Below the pieces are notes generated by a model. That model did no database searches and was not told the DNA's origin. It saw nothing but the letters and a program-made list of their open reading frames with translations. From Gp6-AA40 sp035764385 (GTDB lineage Bacteria; Acidobacteriota; Vicinamibacteria; Vicinamibacterales; UBA2999), in contig DASTZI010000498.1 in NCBI GenBank assembly GCA_035764385.1, positions 1 through 24,830 of the forward strand: a stretch of DNA of 24,830 nt. Direction: 5' to 3'. Shown here piece by piece: positions 7,373 to 15,219 of this stretch. Position numbers and translations under genes: made by a program. How positions within the stretch are numbered: the first letter of the stretch is position 1; every line of letters begins with the position of its first letter.

Positions 7373-10078
7373 CTATCGAACCGCGCCGTCCCCGACCCTG
7401 GCGAGCTCGTCGTCGGTCCAGGGTCGTGTTCGTGTCGCATTGATCGCTCGAATGGCTTGTGCCGTCGCTGCGTCGACCGGCGACGCACTGTTGCCCCATT
7501 CACGCCGGATGTAGGTGAGCACCGCGGCAACCTCGTCATCGCTCATCGTGCCGCCGATGGGCGGCATGAGGCCGATCGCTCCCTCTTTCCCGTTCAAAAC
7601 GATCCGCGCGGTCACGCCAGCAGGCGCGAGGACATTCGCGGAGCCGGCGAGCGGCGGCGCGAGGCCGGGCAGGCCGCGACCATCGTCCTGGTGACAACCA
7701 AGACAGTTGGCTGCGTACACCATGCGGCCATTGTCGAAACGCTGTTGCTCCTGCGTGGTAAGAGCAGCAGCCGCGCGTGCGGCTCCTGGCTTGCCCGGCC
7801 ACTCGACGCGGGCGAGGACGCGCGTAACCCGTGCCGCGAGATCGGTCTTGTCGCGAGCCGCGAAACCTACGAGATCGGGCTCATGCGTCATTTTGATGGT
7901 CGTCGGCGCAGGCGGTGGGTTCGCACCAAAGAACACCGCGGAGTTCTGGTCGCCGCCAGGAAGCGGATATGCGCGATCGCCTTCCGGCGCCCCGCGGCCG
8001 CCCGGACCAGTGTCGGCATTGAGCGCGGCGGCGCCGCGACCCCCACGGCCGCCACCACCCGTGGCGTCCGTTGCGATCTCCACACCTCTCAAGACCGCCG
8101 ACCGCTGCCACGCCGCGCGGCTTTCTTCCATGACCGTGGCAAACAGCCGCTGTATGGCTGATTCGTTGTTGCTGCGCGCGATCGCGGCCGCGAGCATCGG
8201 GATCGCACCGTCGAGTGGTGCGCTCTGAACCTGGCCTGCCGCCTGGAGGACTTTGTCGAGCATGAGCGGCTCGCTGCCTTGGATTCCGCTCAGCGCGGCA
8301 TCGACCGTGATCGGATCGTCCCCGTGCTGGACGAGCAGGGTGGCAATCGCGTCTTCCTTCTGCGGTCCGGCCTTCAGCTCGCCGAGTGTCGCCGCAAACT
8401 GCCTTCGCACCGCCGGATCCGTATCGGCAGCTCGCTTGAGCACCGCTGCGACAACCGGGCTGTTCTGATCTCCGAGCCACCGCTCGGAAATCCGGAGCGC
8501 CGACACCCGCACATCCCGTGACGGATTGTCGAGCGCGCTGATCACGGTCGCCGGATCGATCGCGTCCAACCCGTCAAGCGTCCACAAGGCCTGAATACGC
8601 GTGCGCGGCAACGGAGCGGTGTTCGCCAGTTGCCTGAGCGATGGCACGACCGACAGGTCGTGCCGCTGCACCAACAGCTGCTGCGCGCTATCGCGCCACC
8701 AGCCATTCGGGTGCGACAGCGTGGCGACGAGTGTCGCTAGTGACGCCGTGCCGAGCGCCGGCGGCCGATCGCGGCGCGTGGTGTCGTGGACGACACGGTA
8801 GATACGGCCGTAGTGAATACCCTGCTGCAGGTCGTGCTTGACGATCCAGTCGTTCAGATACTTCGTGACCAGATCGATGTACTGGATGATGCCGCGGTAC
8901 ATGTCGACAACGTAGAGCGTTCCATCGGGCGCGGCCGACAGCCAGACGGGTCGAAACCGCTCGTCGGTCGACGTCAGGAACTCCGCGCGTTCGTAGGCGC
9001 GCTTGGCCCGAAGCGTGGGCCCGTCGTCATTGAGAATGACGCGGCTGACAAGGTTGCCGGACGGCTCCGCGAGAAACACATTGCCGTAGAGGTCGCGCGG
9101 CAGACGATCGCCACGATACACGGTTGGCGAACCGACCGCGGTGTAGGTCGCGAGCGTGCCATCCGGCCGCAACTGGCCCGTCTGATAGCCGCGATTGACG
9201 CCGCGGTTCGGCCGCACCGGCCAGGTGACGTTCAGATCGCGCGTCTCGTCGACGAGCGATTCGTACATACCGCGGGTGCGCGCCAGATTCGGATTCCGCA
9301 GGTAATAGCGCGTCGAGATGAGATCGACGTTGAGTGCCTGCGAATTCGTGTTGCGGAAGATATGACCGACGTCGTCCTGCGTCGCCCCCCACTGGCCCCG
9401 TGGCAGCGTTGGTGCGACCTCCAGTTTTCCGTTCTTCAACCGGTAGTACTTCGTGTGCTCCGACGTGTACATCCAGTTGTCCATCGCCCAGAACAGGCTG
9501 TTCGCGTTGTGCTCGACGCTGGCGGCGCGATCGCCGAACGTGTCGGTCAGTAACTCCTTGGTGTCCGCTTTGAGATCACCGTTGGTGTCACGCATCAGCC
9601 ACAGGTTCGGCGGCTCTGCGACGAGGACGCCGCGGTCGATGATCTTGATCGTTCGCGGCAGGATCAGCTTGTCGGCGAACACCGTCCGCTTGTCCATCTT
9701 GCCGTCGTTGTTGGTGTCTTCGAGGATGACGATGTCGCACACCGGATCGCGGTCATGCTTCGGTCCGAGATCCGGAATGAATGCCGGCATCTCGATGACC
9801 CACAGCCGGCCCTGGAAATCCCAATCCATGAAGATGGGATCCTGGACGAGCGGCTCGCTGGCCACGAGTTCCAGGTGATATCCCGGCGGCATGTAGAAGG
9901 TCTTCATCGCCGCCTCAGGCGACAGCGGCGGCGACGCTTCGGACACGCGTTGCACACTGGGCGGCCACTGCGCGGTCTGCGCCTGGTACACGCCACCGCT
10001 CGAGACCGCGGCGGCGATCGCAAGTCCAATCATCGCCCCACGAAACGGCATACCGGCTCCTTCAGTGCCTGTCGCCAT
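7373..10078 (-). CDS. PVC-type membrane-bound dehydrogenase with HEAT repeats and C-terminal cytochrome c domain
   Basis: I place the start at ATG 10078-10076, with AAAGAGAG about 10 bases upstream; this gives 901 residues with a hydrophobic signal segment at about 10-30. Residues about 55-440 form the beta-propeller dehydrogenase-like domain of the Planctomycetes/Verrucomicrobia type, including PPGYHLELVASEP and WVIEMPA. Two Asp-rich, possibly calcium-binding loops (DTNNDGKMD, DTNGDLKAD) are visible. Residues about 460-660 look like HEAT repeats. A Gly/Arg-rich insert precedes the C-terminal cytochrome c domain, with CLGCH at 792-796 and a likely axial Met in GLMPPIG near 838. The protein should work in the periplasm, passing electrons from an unknown, probably carbohydrate, substrate to the respiratory chain. 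A start further upstream would run through the repeat region and is unlikely. Confidence 0.88.
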   Translation of the reverse strand: MATGTEGAGMPFRGAMIGLAIAAAVSSGGVYQAQTAQWPPSVQRVSEASPPLSPEAAMKTFYMPPGYHLELVASEPLVQDPIFMDWDFQGRLWVIEMPAFIPDLGPKHDRDPVCDIVILEDTNNDGKMDKRTVFADKLILPRTIKIIDRGVLVAEPPNLWLMRDTNGDLKADTKELLTDTFGDRAASVEHNANSLFWAMDNWMYTSEHTKYYRLKNGKLEVAPTLPRGQWGATQDDVGHIFRNTNSQALNVDLISTRYYLRNPNLARTRGMYESLVDETRDLNVTWPVRPNRGVNRGYQTGQLRPDGTLATYTAVGSPTVYRGDRLPRDLYGNVFLAEPSGNLVSRVILNDDGPTLRAKRAYERAEFLTSTDERFRPVWLSAAPDGTLYVVDMYRGIIQYIDLVTKYLNDWIVKHDLQQGIHYGRIYRVVHDTTRRDRPPALGTASLATLVATLSHPNGWWRDSAQQLLVQRHDLSVVPSLRQLANTAPLPRTRIQALWTLDGLDAIDPATVISALDNPSRDVRVSALRISERWLGDQNSPVVAAVLKRAADTDPAVRRQFAATLGELKAGPQKEDAIATLLVQHGDDPITVDAALSGIQGSEPLMLDKVLQAAGQVQSAPLDGAIPMLAAAIARSNNESAIQRLFATVMEESRAAWQRSAVLRGVEIATDATGGGGRGGRGAAALNADTGPGGRGAPEGDRAYPLPGGDQNSAVFFGANPPPAPTTIKMTHEPDLVGFAARDKTDLAARVTRVLARVEWPGKPGAARAAAALTTQEQQRFDNGRMVYAANCLGCHQDDGRGLPGLAPPLAGSANVLAPAGVTARIVLNGKEGAIGLMPPIGGTMSDDEVAAVLTYIRREWGNSASPVDAATAQAIRAINATRTRPWTDDELARVGDGAVR

Positions 10079-10121
10079 TTGGATTGCTCTCTTTGTCGAA
10101 CGCGTGACAAGAGAACATACC

Positions 10122-10174
10122 AATGTGGCGCATCGAATATAAAAATGTGGCGCAAACATATAGAATGTGCCGCG
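10122..10174. promoter_or_regulatory. Three phased direct repeats AATGTGGCGCA in a divergent control region
   Basis: AATGTGGCGCA occurs exactly at 10122-10132 and 10144-10154, and as AATGTGCCGCG at 10164-10174. The starts are 22 and 20 bases apart, about two helical turns, so the copies lie on one face of the DNA. AT-rich ATATA follows the first two copies, in contrast to the GC-rich surroundings. The third copy contains the palindrome TGCCGCGGCA (10168-10177). The block lies 44 bases upstream of the dehydrogenase start and 112 bases upstream of the DUF1080 start. An operator for a cooperatively binding regulator is the simplest reading. Confidence 0.6.
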
Positions 10175-10208
10175 GCATTTCAAGAGCAGAATCCGCGAAC
10201 ACGTGCCT

Positions 10209-10221
10209 GTGGTCTGACCAC
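10209..10221. promoter_or_regulatory. FadR/GntR-type palindrome upstream of the DUF1080 operon
   Basis: GTGGTC-T-GACCAC is a perfect palindrome around one base. Its core, TGGTCTGACCA, matches the TGGTCnGACCA pattern known for FadR-subfamily GntR regulators, which include sugar-acid regulators. It is 65 bases upstream of the DUF1080 ATG, and a weak -10-like TATCAA follows at 10222. No GntR gene is present in this window. The role is inferred from motif and position. Confidence 0.5.
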
Positions 10222-10285
10222 TATCAATCGATCACGACTTTGCGGAAGCCGTCGAAACCGGCTCCGCGCCGGGTTGGAGGGTGCC

Positions 10286-11173
10286 ATGCGTGTTGGGCCG
10301 TTGCTCGGGATCATCGCCGCGCTCGTGATGATGAGCGCGACCGCGCTCGTGCCGCAGGAGCAGCAAGGCCAGCGCCCCGCCCCGACCTACCATCCCGATT
10401 GGTCGCCGGTGGCGTTCGACCAGGTACCGCCGCCGCCCGGCACCGACAAGCTCGAACCCATCGGACGACCGTCCACCACCCAAAAAATCCGTTCCGGCGG
10501 CGAGCGGTTCGCCGGGCTCGAGCTGGCGCCGTTGCCGATCAAAGTTCCGGATGGCTTCACGCCAATTTTCAACGGGCAGAATCTCTCCGGCTGGCACACG
10601 AGCCGAACGAACATCCACGGCACGACGCCGAACTTCTTCGTCATGCATGGCGTGCTGCTCGGCACGCAAAGTCCGCTTGGCAGCGGTGGAATCCTGATCA
10701 CGGACAAGAAGTACAAGAACTTCGAGCTCTACATGGAGGTGAAGCCCGACTGGGGTTGCGACAGCGGACTCTTCTTCAGAGCGACCGAAGACGGCGTCGC
10801 GTATCAGGTGACGCTCGATTACCTCCCCACAGGTATGCTTGGCAACGTCAACGGCGAGAATGGGCTGACCGGCGTCGGAGGCGGTCGCGGGGGCGCCGCT
10901 GCTGCCGCTGCCCAGAAACGCGGCGGCCTGTTCGACGACATCAAGGCGTGGAAACGGGAGGAATGGAACGTCATTCGAGTTCGCGTCGAAGGCGAAACGC
11001 CGCACGTGCAGATGTGGGTCAACGATGCGCTCGTCACTGACTTCACCGACGTCAAGAACAATGCGCTGAACGGCATGTGGGAAGGCCCCATCGCCATTCA
11101 GGTCCATGGGCTGCTGCGATGGCGTCCGGGCGGCTTCTGGCGCTGGCGCAACATCGGCATCAAGGAGTTGTAA
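10286..11173 (+). CDS. DUF1080 (3-keto-disaccharide hydrolase-like) secreted protein
   Basis: The 295-residue protein starts at ATG 10286 with GGAGG at 10276-10280. Residues 1-25 form a signal peptide. The DUF1080 jelly-roll domain spans about 88-293, with the entry motif FTPIFNGQNLSGWH, then SGLFFRA, and the closing WRNIGIKEL. DUF1080 members bind or act on glycosides, and some cleave 3-keto-disaccharides; periplasmic action on an oxidised glycoside is therefore plausible. A Gly/Ala-rich insert (GVGGGRGGAAAAAAQKRGG, residues 196-214) interrupts the domain in what should be a surface loop. It is the first gene of a tight five-gene operon, with 12 bases to the MFS gene. The exact reaction cannot be told from the sequence. 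Confidence 0.88.
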   Translation: MRVGPLLGIIAALVMMSATALVPQEQQGQRPAPTYHPDWSPVAFDQVPPPPGTDKLEPIGRPSTTQKIRSGGERFAGLELAPLPIKVPDGFTPIFNGQNLSGWHTSRTNIHGTTPNFFVMHGVLLGTQSPLGSGGILITDKKYKNFELYMEVKPDWGCDSGLFFRATEDGVAYQVTLDYLPTGMLGNVNGENGLTGVGGGRGGAAAAAAQKRGGLFDDIKAWKREEWNVIRVRVEGETPHVQMWVNDALVTDFTDVKNNALNGMWEGPIAIQVHGLLRWRPGGFWRWRNIGIKEL

Positions 11174-11185
11174 GACAGAGGCATC

Positions 11186-12547
11186 GTGATCGAGGAGACA
11201 CTGACATCCACTCACACCGCCGCGCCCGCGGTGTCCTCACGCGGCTGGCACCGTGAGCTGACCGCCGAACACTGGTTCGTACTCCTCGCGGCCTCGCTGG
11301 GATGGATGTTCGACACGATGGACCAGCAGTTGTTCACGCTGGCCCGTCGCCCCGCCGTCGCCGAACTGCTTCACGTCGTCGCCGGAACGACGCCGGTGAG
11401 CGACGGCACGATTGCGGAATACGCCGGCTACACCACGATGATTTTCATGATCGGATGGGCCAGCGGCGGGCTCGTCTTCGGCGTCCTCGGCGACCGCATC
11501 GGCCGCGTGAAGACGATGATCGTCACGATTCTGTTCTATTCGATCTTCACGGGCCTCAGCGCCCTGTCGACCGGGATATGGGATTTCTCGGTGTATCGCT
11601 TCCTGACGGGTCTCGGCGTTGGAGGTCAGTTTGCCGTTGGCGTGGCGCTCGTGGCGGAGTCACTGCCCGACCGCGCGCGACCGTTTGCCCTCGGTTGGGT
11701 ACAAGCGGCATCGACCATCGGCAACATGCTGGCAGCGGTGATCGGGATCATCCTCGCGGCGCTCGAGCAATCCGGCGCGATCGCCAGCGCCTGGCGCTCG
11801 ATGTTTGTCATCGGAGCCTTGCCGGCGTTTCTGTGCCTGGCCATCTTCCGCAGGCTCAAAGAGCCTGAGCGCTGGCAGCGCGCAGCGCGAGACGCGACAC
11901 GGCGCGGCTCATTGACGGAGCTCTTCTCCGATCCACGCTGGCGACAACACGCGATGATCGGCACGCTCCTCGCCTTCGCGGGCGTCGTCGGCCTGTGGGG
12001 CATCGGCTTCTTCAGCGTCGATCTGTTCCGGGTGGTACTGGACCGGACCGATCTGTCGGCTGGAGAGAAGACGTTCTGGACGAGCATGACCTCGCTGCTG
12101 CAGAACCTCGGTGGCTTCTTCGGCATCTACGCGTTCACCCAGCTCACGCATCGCACCGGGAGACGCAAGGCGTTCGCGTTCGCATTTGCGGCGGCATTTG
12201 TGATGACCGCCTTTACGTTCTGGAACCTCCGGAACTTCTCCGACATTTTCTGGATGATTCCGCTCATGGGCTTCTGCCAGCTGGCCCTTTTCGGCGGATA
12301 CTCGATTTACCTTCCGGAGCTCTTTCCCACGCGACTGCGCAGCACGGGGACGTCCTTCTGCTACAACGTGGGTCGATTCGTCGCAGCGCTGGGACCGCTG
12401 GCGCTCGGACTGCTGACCAGCCGCGTGTTCGCCGCGCAGGCTGAACCGATGCGCTACGCTGGCGTAACGATGTGTGTGGTCTTTCTGGTCGGCCTCGCGG
12501 CGGTGCCTTTCGCTCCGGAGACGCGTGGCCGGGCGTTGCCTGAATGA
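11186..12547 (+). CDS. MFS transporter, probably a sugar or sugar-acid importer
   Basis: This 453-residue protein starts at GTG 11186 with AGAGG just upstream. It has about twelve membrane segments, the loop 2-3 signature GDRIGRVKTM near residues 107-116, and a C-terminal PETRG motif characteristic of the sugar-porter side of the superfamily. A longer than usual stretch separates helices 1 and 2 (DTMDQQLFTLARRPAVAELL and what follows). I recognise this feature from uncharacterised MFS proteins of Acidobacteria and Planctomycetes. Between a periplasmic DUF1080 protein and three cytosolic sugar enzymes, it most likely carries the product of periplasmic processing across the inner membrane with protons. 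The substrate is inferred from context only. Confidence 0.88.
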   Translation: MIEETLTSTHTAAPAVSSRGWHRELTAEHWFVLLAASLGWMFDTMDQQLFTLARRPAVAELLHVVAGTTPVSDGTIAEYAGYTTMIFMIGWASGGLVFGVLGDRIGRVKTMIVTILFYSIFTGLSALSTGIWDFSVYRFLTGLGVGGQFAVGVALVAESLPDRARPFALGWVQAASTIGNMLAAVIGIILAALEQSGAIASAWRSMFVIGALPAFLCLAIFRRLKEPERWQRAARDATRRGSLTELFSDPRWRQHAMIGTLLAFAGVVGLWGIGFFSVDLFRVVLDRTDLSAGEKTFWTSMTSLLQNLGGFFGIYAFTQLTHRTGRRKAFAFAFAAAFVMTAFTFWNLRNFSDIFWMIPLMGFCQLALFGGYSIYLPELFPTRLRSTGTSFCYNVGRFVAALGPLALGLLTSRVFAAQAEPMRYAGVTMCVVFLVGLAAVPFAPETRGRALPE

Positions 12548-12572
12548 ATAGATATCTCTCGCAGATGGCCGC

Positions 12573-13346
12573 GTGCTTCGCTCGCTGACGCTCACTGGTC
12601 GGGTGGCCGTCGTCATCGGCGGCACGTCAGGAATTGGCCGCGCCATCGCGCGTGGTCTCGCCGAAGCCGGCGCGGACGTCGTGCCGACCGGTCGGCGGCA
12701 AGCGCTCGTCGACACGGCGTGCGCCGAGGTGCAGTCGTTCGGCAGACGCACGGTGGCGATGACGGCCGACGTGCTCGAGCGATGCGCCATCGAGAGGCTC
12801 CGCGATCGCGTCCTGAACGAGCTCGGACAGGTGGACGTTCTGGTCAACGCGGCAGGCGCCATCCTGAAGAAACCAGCCGTCGAGACGACGGACGGCGAAT
12901 GGAATGGCATCCTCAATATCAATGCGACCTCGACGCTTCGCGCCTGCCAGACGTTTTTCGAGCCGTTGGCCGCGCACCGGCAGGGACGGATTATCAACAT
13001 CGCGTCGCTGAATTCGTTCGTCAGTTTGAAGGACGTGGCTGCGTATGCTGCTTCGAAGGCGGCGGTGCTGGCGCTGACACGAAGCTTGGCCGTTGAATGG
13101 GCATCGGCAGGCGTCAACGTCAACGCGATCGCCCCCGGTGTATTCCGCACCGACCTGAATCGCCAACTGCTGGACGAGACCGAACGCGGGCGTGAGCTGC
13201 TCCTGCGAACGCCGATGAAGCGCTTTGGCGATGTCTCGGAGATTGCCGGCGCAGCGGTCCTGCTGGCGTCCGACGCCGCGAGCTTCATCACCGGCCAATG
13301 CCTGGTCATCGACGGGGGGTTCCTCGCCTCGGGCGTCAACAGCTGA
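12573..13346 (+). CDS. Short-chain dehydrogenase/reductase, KduD or gluconate 5-dehydrogenase-like
   Basis: This 257-residue classical SDR starts at GTG 12573. The cofactor motif GGTSGIG lies at residues 16-22 and the catalytic triad Ser145, Tyr158 and Lys162 (YAASK) is present. The structural NNAG motif reads NAAG (92-95). Two arginines after strand 2 (TGRR, 39-42) favour NADP(H). The nearest subgroup by feel comprises KduD and gluconate 5-dehydrogenase, which interconvert keto and hydroxy groups of sugar acids, and the ending IDGGFLASGVN is common there. The next gene starts one base after the stop codon. With the KDG-type kinase nearby, a keto-sugar-acid reductase is a fair guess. No strong ribosome binding site is visible; the 25-base gap suggests coupling to the MFS gene. 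Confidence 0.88.
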   Translation: MLRSLTLTGRVAVVIGGTSGIGRAIARGLAEAGADVVPTGRRQALVDTACAEVQSFGRRTVAMTADVLERCAIERLRDRVLNELGQVDVLVNAAGAILKKPAVETTDGEWNGILNINATSTLRACQTFFEPLAAHRQGRIINIASLNSFVSLKDVAAYAASKAAVLALTRSLAVEWASAGVNVNAIAPGVFRTDLNRQLLDETERGRELLLRTPMKRFGDVSEIAGAAVLLASDAASFITGQCLVIDGGFLASGVNS

Positions 13347-13347
13347 C

Positions 13348-15219
13348 GTGAAGCTGGCGATCTTCAACGACGACAGGCAGGCCGACACCGACCGCTTCGC
13401 GCGACGCTTCGCCGACGAACAGGTACTCCCACGCCTTCGAGCCCTTCACGCCCGGGTGATGGCGAGCGGCATCGCCAACATCACCACATCTGACGACCCT
13501 CTGATTTCAATCGGCATGGAGACCGGCGCGCACGGCCATGTGACACGGAACTGTTACGGCGTGTTCGGTCTCTCCTGGCAGGGGGCGGAGCATCCTGAAT
13601 GGGCGGCGCGGATCGCGCAGGAGGTTGCCGCGGTGCGCGCGCGGATTCAGGAGGCGCACGGCGTGCGGCTTCGATTCCTCATCTGGGCTGGGATGGGCGG
13701 GTCGATTGAAGACAAAGTCATGTACCACGCCGTCGGCCTGCTGCGCGAAGGTCCGGTGTTGTATCCGCTCGACTCGACCGATCCCGCGAAACTCAAAGCC
13801 ATCCTCGACGATCTCGAGCGGCGATCGCGGCACACGCTTCGCGACGCCTTACGCTCGACGCTGGTGGTCGGCATGGCGCTCGGGATGACCTCGTACGAAC
13901 CGGTGGTCAATCTGGAGAAGCTTTCAACGTTGTTCGATCGGTTGGGCATCGACGCACGCGCGAACTTTGTATACCTGACGCTCCCGGGTTCCCTGCTGGA
14001 TCAGTTCGCGGCTCCGCGCGGCTATCAGCGCGTGCCGCTGCAGCTGGATGGCGATCACACAACCGCCGGACGGCATAGCGGACCCATGACCCGCGGTGCG
14101 CTGTATCCGCTCGCGCTGGCGGGAGGTGATATCCGCCGCTGGCTGCGCGGCACGTTGCTCGACGAGCGGGAGATCGCCACAGCATGGAGACTCGCCTCGT
14201 TTCTTCATGCCCAAGGCGTCGCTGGACGCGACAAAGTGACGCTCGACCTCCCCAGGAAGTGGAGCGGCGCCGGCATCTGGACGAAGCAGGATTTCGAAGA
14301 AAGTCTGGGCAAGAGCGAGGCGCTCGGGATCAAGATCGTCGTTGGCGAGCAACCCCGTCGCGCGTATTACCGCGCTCCGGAGGATCCGCACCAAGATCGT
14401 GTGTTCCTTTCGGTTCGACTCGGCTCCGAAAAGTCTGAATCTTCGGTGCACACGCGCGTACGAAAGAGCTATCCCCAGGCCGTCGTCGAGCTGCCGGCCC
14501 AGACGTCATTGTCGCGCTACATGCAATTTGTCCATTACGCTGTGTTCGGCGTCGCGTACCTGCGGGCGATGAACTTCGTCACGCAGCCAAGCGTGGAGCT
14601 GTACAAGTCGATCGCCGGTGAGATCTACGCGGATGCAAAGCGAGCCGGTGGTGTTTCAAAAACGGCTGCCTGGTCCTCGCTGACGGGCACTCCTCGCCAG
14701 TTTTCGTGGCGCCGTCGATTGACGATGTATTACGACACGGTGGACGCCGAGGTCGGTTCGGGTGACGCGGCGGCGCGGTATGCGTTGCTCGTTCGACAGC
14801 TGCAAACAAATCGGTCGGTCGAATATGGCGAGCTGACCTTTTTTGGCGACCTGCGGCTTGGGCCTGCCGGCCGCGCGATGCGCACGGTGCTCGAGCGCGC
14901 CGCGGATCGCGTCTTCCGGCGCACGCTCCAGATGCCAGTCGATGTCTACGAGGGTCCGGCGATGAACCACTCGTATCACGAGATGATCATCGGCCACGGG
15001 CGCTGTTTTTCAACGGTATTGATCTCGCGAAAACAGGAATCGATTCGACCACTCAACTACACATCGGAGTATCACGTGTCGCAATTCCTGGCCACGAGGA
15101 TGGCGCTGGCGCGACGCGGTCGACCGGTCGTCGCCATCGTCATCAATGACATGAGCGAGAAGACTCGAGGGGCGGTCGACGAGTTCTTCGCCGCTGTCGC
15201 CGGACATTTGAAGGGTTAG
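13348..15219 (+). CDS. Stand-alone phosphoglucose-isomerase-fold protein related to the Pgi half of Tal-Pgi fusions
   Basis: The 623-residue protein starts at GTG 13348, one base after the SDR stop; longer versions of this frame overlap the SDR gene. It follows the architecture of the isomerase half of bifunctional transaldolase/glucose-6-phosphate isomerases. GMGGS is at 115-119, TAGRHS at 239-244 (catalytic Arg as R242), EESLGK at 317-322 (catalytic Glu as E318), QPSVELYK at 413-420 (catalytic Lys as K420), and a C-terminal domain of about 180 residues carries NHSYHEMIIG (540-549). The transaldolase half is absent. The phosphate-binding loop, normally SKSGTT, reads ALGMTS (177-182), so the usual Ser/Lys phosphate contacts are gone. 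An aldose-ketose isomerase for an unphosphorylated or otherwise modified sugar is the best inference; ordinary glycolytic PGI activity is unlikely. Confidence 0.8.
   Translation: MKLAIFNDDRQADTDRFARRFADEQVLPRLRALHARVMASGIANITTSDDPLISIGMETGAHGHVTRNCYGVFGLSWQGAEHPEWAARIAQEVAAVRARIQEAHGVRLRFLIWAGMGGSIEDKVMYHAVGLLREGPVLYPLDSTDPAKLKAILDDLERRSRHTLRDALRSTLVVGMALGMTSYEPVVNLEKLSTLFDRLGIDARANFVYLTLPGSLLDQFAAPRGYQRVPLQLDGDHTTAGRHSGPMTRGALYPLALAGGDIRRWLRGTLLDEREIATAWRLASFLHAQGVAGRDKVTLDLPRKWSGAGIWTKQDFEESLGKSEALGIKIVVGEQPRRAYYRAPEDPHQDRVFLSVRLGSEKSESSVHTRVRKSYPQAVVELPAQTSLSRYMQFVHYAVFGVAYLRAMNFVTQPSVELYKSIAGEIYADAKRAGGVSKTAAWSSLTGTPRQFSWRRRLTMYYDTVDAEVGSGDAAARYALLVRQLQTNRSVEYGELTFFGDLRLGPAGRAMRTVLERAADRVFRRTLQMPVDVYEGPAMNHSYHEMIIGHGRCFSTVLISRKQESIRPLNYTSEYHVSQFLATRMALARRGRPVVAIVINDMSEKTRGAVDEFFAAVAGHLKG

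Noticed and set aside
10122..10174. CRISPR-like repeats
   Set aside because: Only three 11-base units with 9-11 base spacing occur, with no cas gene; they fit an operator array instead.
10079..10183. Longer N-terminus for the PVC-type dehydrogenase
   Set aside because: The extension reads through the phased direct repeats and would put 35 polar residues before the signal peptide; ATG 10078 has a Shine-Dalgarno and a proper signal sequence.
11909..13339. Long minus-strand open frame (476 codons) opposite the MFS and SDR genes
   Set aside because: It lies opposite two well-supported genes, spans their intergenic gap, shows no recognisable domain and has the Arg/Ser-rich composition expected from the reverse reading of GC-rich codons.
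13225..13347. Longer start of the PGI-like gene inside the SDR gene
   Set aside because: It would overlap the SDR coding end by about 120 bases. GTG 13348 begins one base after the SDR stop and opens a sensible N-terminus.
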